Shown in pieces: positions 17,676 through 29,447 of a stretch of DNA of 64,000 nucleotides. The notes under the pieces were generated by a model. That model was not told the DNA's origin, did no database searches, and worked only from the letters and a program-made list of their open reading frames with translations. The stretch spans positions 96,092,743 through 96,156,742 of the forward strand of contig NC_044278.2 in assembly GCF_004027225.2 (NCBI RefSeq), written 5' to 3'. The stretch comes from Strigops habroptila. Lineage: Eukaryota > Chordata > Aves > Psittaciformes > Psittacidae. A program made the position numbers and the translations under genes. Each line of letters opens with the position of its first letter. Position 1 is the stretch's first letter.

Positions 17676-18580
17676 TGTTGTAGCTTAACCCCAGCTGGCA
17701 ACTAAGTACTCACTCCCTTCCCCTGGTGGGATGGGGAGGAAAATCAGAAAAAGGTAAAAGCCATGGGTTGAGATAAGAACAGTTTAATAATTGAAATTAA
17801 GTAAAATGTAACTATAATAACAGTAATAAAAAGGGAAATAATGAAAGAAAGACAGCTTCCAGTACCTAAATGGGGCCCACAGGAAAGCTGGAGAGGGACT
17901 TTTTACAAGGGAATGTAGGGATGGGGCAAGGGGGAGTGGCTTTAAACTGAAAGAGGGAAGATATTGATTACATATTAGAAAACATTCTTTACTGTGAGGG
18001 TGGTGAGACATTGTCACAGGTTGCCCAGAGAAGTTGGCAACCCTGGCAGTGTCTCTGGCAGTGCTCAAGGCCAAGTTGGATGGGGCTTTGAGCAACCTGG
18101 TCTAGTGGAAGGTGTCCCTGCCCATGGCAGGGGGGTTGGAACTAGCTGTTTTTTAAGCTCCCTTCCAACACAAACCATTCTATGATTCTATGTTTCTGTG
18201 AATAAAACCCAATAAACACAAGTGATGCACAATACAATTGCTCACCACCCACTGACTGATACCCAGCCTGACCTGAGCAGTGATCAGTCCCTTCCTGGTG
18301 ACTCCCCCCAGTTTATATACTGGGCATGACGTGCTGTGGTATGGAATACCCCTTTCGCTAGTTTGGGTCAGGTGTCCTGTCTCTGCTTCCTCTTGGCTTC
18401 CTGTGCCCCTCCTCACTGGCAGAGCATGAGACTGAAAAGTCCTTGATCAGAGTAAGCAGTACTTAAAAACAACTAAAACATTGGTTTGTTATCAACATTA
18501 TTCTCATACTAAGTCCAAAACACGGCACTGCACCAGCTACTAGGAAGAAAATTAACTGTATCCCAGCCAAAACCAGGAAA
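17676..18580 (-). mobile_element. Solo LTR of an avian endogenous retrovirus, split by a CR1
   Basis: The two flanks (17676-17851 and about 18201-18580) together match an LTR I remember from songbird genomes. On the minus strand it opens near CCTGGTTTTGGCTGGGATA, has a TATATAAA box (18312-18319), and ends GGGGTTAAGCTACAACA. Candidate target-site copies GTCCT (17671-17675) and ATCCT (18581-18585) flank it, differing by one base. No gag, pol or env sequence is present, so this is a solo LTR left by recombination between two LTRs. The terminal TG on its 5' side has mutated. I do not assign a family name. Confidence 0.72.
17852..18200 (+). mobile_element. 5'-truncated CR1 LINE nested in the LTR
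   Basis: The sequence has the CR1 3' region: a GACTTTTTACAAGGG-like block, CTTTACTGTGAGGGTGGTGAGACA, GGTTGCCCAGAGAAG, AACCTGGTCTAGTGGAAGG, and a tail of CATTCTATGATTCTATG. Only the last 350 bp or so survive, typical of CR1 5' truncation. LTR sequence resumes after the tail, so the CR1 inserted into the LTR and not the reverse. Orientation is opposite to the LTR. Confidence 0.85.
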
Positions 18581-20979
18581 ATCCTGCAGCAGCTGGAGTT
18601 TCTGGCTAAGCTCACCTCAACTTCAGCATTACAGGACAATAGCCTGAACAAATCACATTCAGCTTGTGTATATCTTCTATATGATAACAAGGAAGGAAGA
18701 AGGTATAGCTGAATCCAAAAAAAAAACAAACCTCAAGGCACCAACAGGCAGGAATCATGAGTAGCTGCGCTATCTGAAAATACTTTGTATTAATTTCTGA
18801 AACCAAATGCACTTCAGGTTGCCAGCATCCCTTTAAGAAGTGCCATTGACTGAGAAAGCCATTTGGAGAAAAGAAGCAGAAGTCTCATTGGTAATGGTAT
18901 CAGCCTGGAATGAAGGACAATGTCACTGCATTTCATCACTGCCTTCTGTGGTAGGGCTTGTGATTATTGAATGGAAAACTGGAAATAATAAATAAGTGGT
19001 AAGCTTCTATAAATAGCACCTTTTTGTTATACTAATCATTCTCAGTTTTCCATGATTTACAGACGCCTTGGACTTTGCAAGTGGAAAATGCACATAAACA
19101 GAGTGGACCCTGCTATATGGGAAAAAGTGAGAATAACAGTCTGATGACTAGAATTTGAATTCGTAATTGATTTCAGTTTTATTTTAATCTGTAGTTATAA
19201 CACAGTCATACGAATATTCATTTTATGGGCCAAACTGCTTAAATCTTTTCTTCCATTCATAAGCCAGCTGCTGCCTAGACATGCACCAAATTCAGTAGAT
19301 TCACAATCTGTTCCTTTATTTAATTACTTATAGAGGTGTCCACAGAAAAATTTTTTTGATTGCTCTATTTTATGAAGTTTAATGTAGTTTTACCAGTCAG
19401 ACATACAAGTCAAAGGCTTCACTAGTTCTAATGTCTGATACAATTAGGTTAATGGCATGAAGCCACTGGAGTGTGGGGATGCAGGCAGATTGCTCTCTGC
19501 CCAGGAGTCAGAGCCATGGTCATATTTGCCCTTGCTGTCAAAGAGAAGAGAACGGCAGTGACAGCAGTGGCTAGGAGGAACTTTGTAGAAATAAAAACTG
19601 TCAGGCTCTCCTCGCATTCTCATGCCCATAGGCAGCTGTGCTACAAAGTACCCCCACTTCCCAGAAATTTTAGTAGATTTTTCTGGGCATTGGCAGAAAA
19701 ATTTTCACAAACAAAACCCCAAACAACTTGGTCTAATGAAAGACATGAGCTGCTGCTCTCCTCAGGTCCAAGTCTTTCCTTATGTAGGCAATAGCATGAG
19801 AGACCAGAATGAGAGCACATCTAGCACACTCCTGCAAAAGTCACTAAGTTGTTAAAATTCTTGCAGCAGCTTCCTAAGCGTAGGAGGTTTTTCTCCATTT
19901 TCTTCCTGCTTCTCACTTCCATTTTTGTGAAGTTTTTTCTTAGTTTCTATCAGCCTGCTTCCAACCCGTGTTTTAATTCAGCTGTAGCAAAGTCAATACT
20001 GGAATGAGTGGCATTCTGTCCTCCTTGACCATTGTCCTGGCTATATACTGGCTTACTTCACTCACCTTTCAAGTTTGTGATCAAGATCAAAGATGTCAAG
20101 ATTGATGTCACATCTATTTATTCCTCCCATAGCTGCTTCTCTTCTGCAGAGGTGTGAATACAGGCAATTTCAACCTTGAACAAGACTCTCTCTCATGTTG
20201 ACTTGCCTGTGGGTTATATGTAAGTTATTTGAAAGTATTACTAAGAAAAAGCATAGTTTACATGGACATGAAGACTACTTTCACTAGGACAGTCAGATAT
20301 CAGCTATTTATAGACTGGTGCTAGATTTTTCTTTTCTCCACAGGAAAAGAAAAAAAAATTATTACTCTTAGTCGTAATCCTGTTCTTGTTTGATGTGTAA
20401 AAGGAGGTGACAAGGACGTACTAGAAAATTGAGCAGATTAGGTAGAACATTCTCATTAGTGAGACTAATGTGAGATCACATGCAACCACTCATGCAAGGG
20501 TCAGATTTATTTCTCCCTGGCTCTGAGGGCCAGATTATGCAGTCTGTTAGGGATGTGTAATGCCGCATAAGCATGATAAAATCTCAGTCAGAGTCTTAAA
20601 AGAGTTAGAGATCCTGGAGAGAAATCCTTAATATGAGCAAGAAGTGCTGTGGAGTTGGAAGGAAGGTACCTGGATATGACACTGCTCAAGTTCCAAGCAG
20701 TCTGTGTTCGCATGGCACTGAACTACCTTTGTTTCAGATGCACTGTTACATGAATTCAGTCTCTGTGATTTGGGACTTGAACTGGTAAATCTGCAGGGCT
20801 TGGGAGTATTCCCACCAGCTGGGGAGTCTCAGTACTGTGTTCTATTCCCAGGTACAGACATCTCTTCCGACATCTTCCCTCCACAGACATGGATGGGGAG
20901 ATGTCAAAGACGTCTGCCAGCACCACAGGAATGGAGGTCTCATTAAAGACATTTAATTGTAGAGTGGGAAAGGAAGCAC

Positions 20980-21010
20980 TTGATATTTTTCTATGATTCT
21001 CTGATTCTAG
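20980..21010 (+). mobile_element. Possible relic of a CR1 3' tail
   Basis: TTTTTCTATGATTCTCTGATTCTAG resembles the octamer tail of CR1. The sequence before it is too diverged to confirm an element body. Confidence 0.3.
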
Positions 21011-23103
21011 CACACAGGCCTAGGATCCCACTAAGTGACTAAAGCTAGGGTGGATTTCTAATGCTCTACAAGCAGTCGCTTTCTTCTCTTGCCCATCCAC
21101 ACTTTCAAAGCAGTAGAAAAAGAAGTCCACCATTTAATGAGAGATACTCTTAAAAAAGAGCTTTTGAGCTGCTGGAGACTTTTACTGTAATTTGAATGCA
21201 TCCTGGAATCCTGAAGCATACAACTTCTAAAGATTTTATTGTAAAATGGAATTTGGATAAACACCAGTAGCACCTCATCACTCAACATCTGCCTTCCTTG
21301 TGGCTGCTTTCTATCTGCCTTGGCCACCCTGCTGGAAATGATCAGTGACCCATGAAGATCAATAAATGACCGCATAATGGTCTACGTATAGCTCAGTATC
21401 CCAACGTCTGCTTGTTTGGTCATTATCGTCTAGATGTTTATTATGTGAATTTTCTGGTGCAGGGCATGAAATTCACCTTGCAAGTACATACACAGGCTAT
21501 TTACTTCACTAACTCTAAGCAGTGAAATTAGATGTTTAAAATACAGCCTACTTGCAAAAGTGTGCTGACCAGTACTTGGAAGGGAACAAATTCTTCTGGA
21601 AGTGACTCAGAGGACCTATTTCTTTTCACTGAAGGGAGTCCAGAGCAATCGATTTCCCAGCCTGGTTGTCTAAACTTCAGCAGCTGTACCACTTGCCAAT
21701 GAATCTTCTTCAAGAACCTCTGCTATGTGGGAGTGAGGGAGACCTCCTGGAGCACAGCCACAGTCCTCCAGCACCATGTCCCCTAGTGCTGTGAAGGGCA
21801 GCAGGCAGGCAGCCCATGGCCAAGGGCCTTACTGCAACAGCCACAGCAATACCGTGTCCCCTGTGTCCTAGGCAGGGCACTCAGGACCAGGGGAGCTCCT
21901 TTCTGCAAAAGGACTAACCTGCAATGTAGAGCAGTGAGAGTTGGTTCTCATACATTACTTAACTGCATGGAAAAAGAAAAGAAAGCCAAGTTGTAACTGC
22001 AGAGTAGTCCTAAAATTAGTTCAAAAAACAATGTGATGAATGTCATGGAAAGGTTTCCTCTTATAACCAGATCTGTATAAATAGTGAGAAAAGCAAATAG
22101 CAATGTGTCTCTGTTCCAGACTAAATAAATATTCTGCTACTGCGGATTCTGTTGAAAGTTGAGCTTGCACTTGGCAAATAAAGAGATCAGATTAGTAGCA
22201 GGATTCATAGCCTTTTAGATTTACTAACATATGCAAAACAACAAAGACAATGCTCTCATAGCGCTTCATGTCTTCACAGCACTGTGTAAACATTACCTAG
22301 CCAGATACCTCAACAAACTCCTATATGTCCTCAATGTCTCACCAACACCCAGCTTTAATCAGACACCTACTCTGTGGGAAAGCTGGCTTCCCTCTATGCC
22401 CAGCCTATTTCCTCCTCTACTAGGTGGCTAGATATGGCTGTGGTCTTCCATCACTTACACTTACGCTGAGAAACCTACAGCAGATAAATCAGTATATAGT
22501 TATTGGAGTGTAAACCACTACTATTTTTTGTTGGCTGGTGAAATGATCCAGAGCCCACACTCTGTTCCCTGAGCCATCTAATACCCTTTCTACAGCCACT
22601 GCAAAATTAGTCACAGGCTATACCATGAGCTTCCACTATTATCACCCATTAAAATTCTTACTTACTTACAAAATGTTTAAACATGTGTTATTATATCATG
22701 GCTGATATAATCATGGCTGACAATGTGGGTGGGGAGGTGAATAAGACTTTTTTGGTCCATTTACTTTTTCCAGTGACCAAAAGCTTTGCCAAAAATGCAA
22801 GAAAGGAAGCAATCACTCAAACAATCCAATAAACATTCTCTTCATGTGGGTGATCTCACAATACAGCAACCACAGTAACTATAATAGTTACTAAAAGAAA
22901 CTTTTCTACCCCAGATAAATGATCTTATCCCACACGAAATGTTTGTCTAGCTGAAATAGGCAGCGTGCTAAGACGTTTACACTAACTGCAGTTTATCAGT
23001 TAGCATTATAAAATTTCAAGGATGAAGAATTTGGAGGCATCTGTCTATACAGGAGAATACTATCACAAGCCTGGACACAGTTTCCCTACCACCCATGTGT
23101 AGG

Positions 23104-23185
23104 CTTCTTCAACAATGAAGAGAGACACCATGCGATGCGAACCACCCTGAGGGTGTCTGTCCTTCTTCATTGTCAAAGGAAGAAG
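23104..23185. other. 82-nt imperfect hairpin
   Basis: Three stem blocks align: 23104-23110 with 23179-23185 (7 bp), 23112-23122 with 23163-23173 (11 bp including one G-T wobble), and 23123-23129 with 23152-23158 (7 bp). They are separated by a small internal loop and a 4-nt bulge, and closed by a loop of about 22 nt. This is precursor-microRNA-like in size, but could also be a fossil palindromic element. I know no microRNA at this place. Confidence 0.4.
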
Positions 23186-26100
23186 ATGACTAGGTTAGCT
23201 AAGCTCCTCACCTAACAATGCTCAGAAGAGTGCCTACTATTAAGGAAAAATCATTCTGTCCAATACCTGTTTGGTATGGTCCCTATTCCCCTGGAGTACA
23301 AAATGGAGCTGCACACAGGTCTTCACTCAATGAATGGCTCCCTGTTTTCACGTGTAGCCAATCCCCATTCTTCTCTTGCAAACCTTCTTACTGACAAATC
23401 ATTTCCTTTAAACCTTTCCCCAAGTGAAGACTTTTCCTCTGTCCTGTGCTTGTACTCTGGGCTGGTGACTAACACCTCTGGCTTTTTTTTACCTAGAAGT
23501 TAACACTACGAAGTTCTCTGGGCAAAAATCTGTTACTCTCGTATGTTCAGCACAAACTTGTGTAGAGTAAGAGTGGAAGGAGAAGATGACATAACCCTTG
23601 TTTATATCAGTACAGATTTTCCTGTACTCCTGCACTGCCTTATACTAAATATTTTCCAAACTTCAGCTGGCTGTCTGAAGACAATAGGCAGATGCTGGAA
23701 CTCATAGTAAGAGGCATTTTCACTATGGTTTCTTGAGAGCATTGGGACAAAAGTGGATTTCTGAGGAACAAATAGAATAGGGACCCTGCAGATGTGTTAA
23801 AAGAGGTCAAGATGTGGCAGTTAATTAAAAAAAGAAGAAAAAAGACACTTCTAAAAAAGTAATTTCCTTAGGGCCATGAGCCAAAAAAAAGAAATTAAAA
23901 AAAAATTATATGAAACCTGGAGTAAAATAGAGGAATGGTGTAACCTCAGATAGGATAAGAGGATCCTCTGCCTCTCTATTAATCACTCCGTCACTTTCTT
24001 ACATGCTTGAGAACTTCTTTATCCTCTGCAACCAATATTTGAACTAATGGTTCATATTCAGAGCAATAAAAGAGATGTAAATTTTGAAGAACACTGAGCA
24101 TCTGCATTGCCCAGGTACAGTAAGCACTGAAAATCTTGTCAGTTTTATGTGGGAACCTAAACACAGATGTAGATACCTATATTTAAATATATAGGCTTGA
24201 AAATGGTTGTCTAAATATAGGATGAGATTTTATTTCTTAAATCCAAGGTAAATAAACTTAGCATCTTTACCATTACTCCATGAACAGAACTTCTGGAGAG
24301 TAGTTATGGAAGCAAATTCCGGGCAAGCAGAAGCAACTTGTAAAACTTCTTTTCACATTCTTTGAGCAAAGGCAAGTACTTAAAATCATGTATTTTGCTT
24401 CTTCCTTTGACAGCCTTGGAATAAATTTTTTACAATTTTTTAGGCTTTTTTTTTTTTTTCTAAAGTTTTTCTTAAGGGTTATTGCAGCCCTTGACCTACA
24501 ACATTATCATGGAAAATAACTGAAAATGAACTATTTATGAGATCAGTCCTGCAAACAGACAATACTGTCCATAGTGCATATTCCAAAAATACCATATAAA
24601 TCTATAACATACTACACAATGATAGGCCATAGTAAATAGTCCCAGAAAAGCCAACATACACAAACACACATAAGGGTATAAAGGATGAATACATTCAAAA
24701 TGAAATTTAACATTCTTGCATATTAGTGCCATTTCCTGAACAGATACAAATAATAGTGTTGCCTTAGAATTAAGATGAACAGTGCATTTTCAGACAATGA
24801 TCTGTTTCATGGATTTCATGCATTTCTGTTTTGCCCAGAATCCATATCTTAACTATTTCGTGAAAGTCACACACCATTTCTTTGCGCATAAACAACATTC
24901 CTCGCAGACAAGAAGATGCTGATCAGCTTCCTTGAACTACTTAAAGGAAAGATGATGAATTTTTTCTCTATTCTGTGTGGAGTGGCATTCTTTTACATGC
25001 TGCCACGTTGTGATGAGCACTTTATGATGCATAGCTGACTGGCTGTAATACCATTTGATCCTTTATAAATTAAGAGGCAAGAGGCTGTAGCCTATCATGT
25101 AACTCCATTACTGGGATTTGGATTAAGAGTGTCTTGCACATGTTGTTGTCTTTCTTTTAGCTGCTACGTATTAGGTGCCTTGAGAATGGCTTTTGGAAAC
25201 CTTTTTCTCCACTCACCCTTGTACTGCCCATATGGGCTCTCTGGAAGGATCTATTTGCCAGTGAGCTGCATGGGCCTGAGTCTGGGGAAAAATCCAGCAA
25301 TCATCAGAGAAAAAGAGTAAGTTTAGAAAGATATTTTACTATTTCATTTCCATCTGCATTTCAAAACTGATCCCAACTACTAGAGTAAATGCTTCTATTT
25401 GGATAATTATTTCTAGGTTCACGCTATAAAGGTTTTAACTGTTATACTATGGCAGTGACTGTATTCCCAAAAGATCCGTTATAGTAAGTATAACATCAGG
25501 TACAATAACACTTAAGCCTTTTCCTTTCATTTTTGAGGGTTGGTGGGTTTTTAAAGTTTGAATACAGCTTTCTTGTTCCTGCATTCTCCTGGGGTATGGA
25601 ACTTCCCACTGCAGGGCACCACTGCCACCCCAAGTCACACAGCCCCTGTACACCCAGCACATCAGCCACGTGGAATTTTATGGGAAGGAATAGAATTGAT
25701 GGGGAGGAGAGAATGAGAGTTTAGACCTCCTCCTCCTCCCTGCTGCCACACTGATACCTGTACTCCAGAGGGCCAGTGGAACTAGGCAGGGCTGTGCAGG
25801 GTCAGGCCAAAGCCTATACCATGACAGAGAGAAGATACATTTCAATTTCTTATTGTCAGGAACAGGACCTTCTTCTTTCTGAATGGCAGAATGTTTAGAT
25901 CCAGCTAAGCTTCCTTGCACTTTTGGGCAGCTGGGCTTTCATTGTTGCATCAATTAGCTTGGAGCTAAGAGGTGCAATTAACAACTTTGATAGTGGGAAG
26001 TTGTCTCTTAATGTGTCTTCCATGGTGATTTATATTATTACCTTTATTCTTCCAGACACTTTCCCCCATCAAATCAAACCAACATACTCAGAGATGAAAT

Positions 26101-26375
26101 AACCACCCATCTATGTACAGTATAATATCTTTAAATCGCCAGAGGCCAGCTCCAGACAGCATCACTGCCAGCCACTAGTGTGGAGGTCTTGGCAGATTCA
26201 CCAAGAAGTTTTGCTACATCACAAAACTCTGGCTGAGACATATCAAGCTGAAGACAACCACCATTAGATGCTATGTCACCTACACAGTGCAGCTTTCCAG
26301 GAGTAATGAGAGTGTAACTGCTGCCAAGACAGCTATCCTGTTTCGTTAAGATTTTTCCCCATCACTAGCTATGTG

Positions 26376-26397
26376 ATGCTACTAGAATGCTACTAGA
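26376..26397. repeat. 11-bp tandem duplication
   Basis: ATGCTACTAGA occurs twice, head to tail and identical. Confidence 0.8.
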
Positions 26398-29041
26398 ATG
26401 TGTAGCATTCACAAAATCAGCCATGTATTCTCATAGTCAAACTATTACCACAGCCAGAGATGGGCTAAGCATACCTATGATCTAATCCACTTCATACACT
26501 CTCATGATCCCCGGCCGCCTTAAAAATCAGAGTTGCATCTTGAGATAAATCAGGGGAATATCATTAGACATTTGTCCTGTCCTGATGCTTTTCTTAAACA
26601 TCTTCTTTTGCTACTGACTGGGACAGATAGTGGACTAGAATCATGGATATGACCTAGTGCAACCATTCTTATAGTCTCTAATAAAAGCAGATTGCAAAGC
26701 AGCCAGGGAACCCAGGAGGCACTGCTGTTTGAAGGGAAGGCATTCACACACTCCAGTGATGGGCAGCAATCTAAAACACTAAGGTAGATGGGTGGCAACA
26801 AACTCTGGAGATAAGCAGATGGCTATCAAGCCACAGAATGAGTTTACAACAACAAATACTAACGGTCTTAACTATTTTATGAACTTCTTACAAAATGCCA
26901 GAGCAAGCTATTACATGTCTGAGCTTCTTAAACATCAAAGCTATTTTTTTAAAGTTGGTTTATACAAGCCAAAAGAAGTTATTTAATTTTCAGTTAAAAC
27001 TTGCAGACCACAACAATAGCATCCAATTTTTTTTCCTAATTATCCTTTCTGGATAGTGGATTTTTGGGCCTATTTTTTGGCAGATTTTTTCTGCCCTTCA
27101 TACCTTTATATAGTCCCGTTATTGTTCTGCAACTCTTTCAGTGCAGTTTGAAAACAGCAGCTGAAGTCAAATTGAATCTGGGCTGCTGTGGTCCTGCCCT
27201 CTGCCCTGGAGGAGCCCTGCACTGCCAGCCATGCTGTTCTGTCTCTCTCTGTTGTTTTGCAGATAGCATTTGTGGAAACAGAAGGTGAATCTCTCCAGGA
27301 AACTAATTTGGCTGAAGATAAACCACTTCTTTCTTTTGCTGGGCAGGTTTTCAGTCAAATCATCTCCTTCAAAGTCTCCAGGCAGTGTGGAGACAAGGAC
27401 GAGGACATGCGTGGTGAGGGACAGGGGAGAAGGGCAAAGTCTGCAGCCTCACTTTAGCTGAGTGTTAGATGCTGAGGAGCTCTGCTGCTAGCAAAACAAT
27501 GAGACACACTGGTTCTGCAGGTCACTGGATGATGCCGTTTGCTGGTTTAGTTGAGACCTTTAATCTGATCCATAAGCTCTCAGAGAAGGCCACCCTGTTA
27601 CAAGTGGATCAACCAGAAAACTGGGGTGCTTTACATTCTTTCAGCTATTTGCCTGCTGTGAGAGGACATTAAAGAACCGCCTGGCCCATACATTGGGTCA
27701 GAGCATTTCTCCTCCTTTTAAGTCCTGGTGATGTTCTTTCTATGGTTCTTATACAAGACTCTACTTTCATTCCTTGCTAGTTTTTGTGAATAGAAGCACA
27801 CATTTATATCAAGTAGGATTTCTCTCTTGCACCTGCCTCTCCCCATGCTGATCATCAGCAATGATGCCTCTAAAGAAAAACATTCGACTCACAATTCACT
27901 GGCAGTCATTGCCTCCTAATATTCTCAGAATAGGTAGAGACACCATATATAGAAATCTTAAAATACCCCTTCTGACATGAAAGAAGGAATATTTTAAGAT
28001 TTCTTCTCTCACTATACCAGTACAAGGAGTAGCTATATCCTCAGTCCCACCCAGCAGGGGAAAGGAAGGCTGTAGAAAGCCACTGGACACAGGAGCTCCC
28101 ACACTTGCCAGAGGAAATGAGACTTTAATGTCTCCCTCTACACCATTAAATCTACTCTCAGAAGCAGAAACAGAATCAAACATCTTCTAGCAAAAATCAT
28201 TTTAGTTTTATTTCTGTGATCTACTTCACTATGTTTACCGTGGCTTAGATTATGCATAGAACAGGCATTCTTGCTGATTGCTTGATAAATTTGTTGCTAA
28301 AGCTCGCAATTACTAGATGAAGAGTTTTAGTAAAAATACTTAAACCTAATAGGACCATATGATTGTCAATCTTATGATTAAAAATTTATATCATGGGTAA
28401 TTCAAAACTGGATTTTTTAAAATGTGGTAGAACAATCAAGAAATAAAATCTCCCTTGGAGATCTGACAGTGTTTTAAACGTAGCTGCTTTCCAGAGTAGA
28501 ATATTTTACTGTCACAACCAGATCCAAAGCAGAAAAAAAACCTGAAGACCATTTTCCCCTTCAGAAGGGTCTACACGTAAAAGCTGCTACAATATTTACT
28601 GCTGCTGCCATAGGAGTTCAATCCTTCCTCTTTAAAAACCAGCGGGTACAGGACTGGTCCTTGAAAATAAATGTTTCATCTGCCTTGTAAAGCACACTAT
28701 TTTATAAGAAACTTCTTTTAACAGGAGTTGCCATGGTTATCCACATAGGAGTGCTTTTGTGAATATGATCATCATTCACTGAGTCTATGTGAAGAGGTCA
28801 GGATGCTCACCAGAAGTCAGGACTGTCTCACTGACCTCATAAAGATGATACCAAGTCCACTGTCCGCTCTCCTGGTAAACTTTTCATACATGTGGCACCA
28901 TATGACACTTGCTAGCACTCCTTTAAACATGAAACTGAAACATTTCCACTGTGCTTTAAAGGATGTGTGCCAATACACTCTTAGAACTTCCATCAAGGGA
29001 GAAACTAAGCAAACTTAAGGAAACATAAAAAAGGACATGGG

Positions 29042-29447
29042 GCTGTTAGAGTGAGTCCAGAGAAGGGCAGCAAAGATGATGAGAGGGCTGGAGCACCTCT
29101 GCTATGAAGACAGGCTGAGAGAATTTGGCTTGTTCAGCCTGGAGAAAAGAAGGCTCCAGGGAGACCTTAGAGAGCTACCTAAAGAGGGCCTACATCAAGC
29201 TGGAGAAGGACCTTTTACAAGTGACTGGACAAGCAGGAATGACTTTAAACCGAAAGAGGGGAGGTTTAGATTAGATGTTAGGAAGAAATTCTTCACTGTG
29301 AGGGTGCTGAGGCACTGGCACAGATTGCCCAGCGAGGTTGTGGATGTCCCATCCCTGAAAGTGTTCAAGGTTTGGTTGAGCAGCTTGGTCTAGTGGAAGG
29401 TGTCTCTGCCCGTGGCAGGGTGAGTGAACCATCCTATGATTCTACAA
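29042..29447 (+). mobile_element. 5'-truncated CR1 LINE
   Basis: The first part encodes the C-terminal end of CR1 ORF2: the frame 29076-29393 contains [18 protein letters not shown] and [18 protein letters not shown], both familiar CR1 endings. The stretch between them is shortened relative to my memory of the consensus. The 3' end has GGTCTAGTGGAAGGTGTC and CCTATGATTCTAC. It is a dead copy and not a host gene. Confidence 0.88.

Larger units (their letters stand above)
18581..29041. other. Intergenic DNA without a supported gene
   Basis: No coding frame here resembles a known protein. Visible items are a perfect MEF2-type CTATAAATAG (19007-19016), a possible CR1 tail relic (about 20980-21010), a more GC-rich patch (about 21720-21900), an 82-nt hairpin (23104-23185), A-rich tracts (23825-23915), a 14-T run (24446-24459) and an 11-bp duplication (26376-26397). 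Confidence 0.5.

Noticed and set aside
17676-18580. Full endogenous retrovirus
   Set aside because: Only one LTR is present and no gag, pol or env sequence lies on either side; it is a solo LTR.
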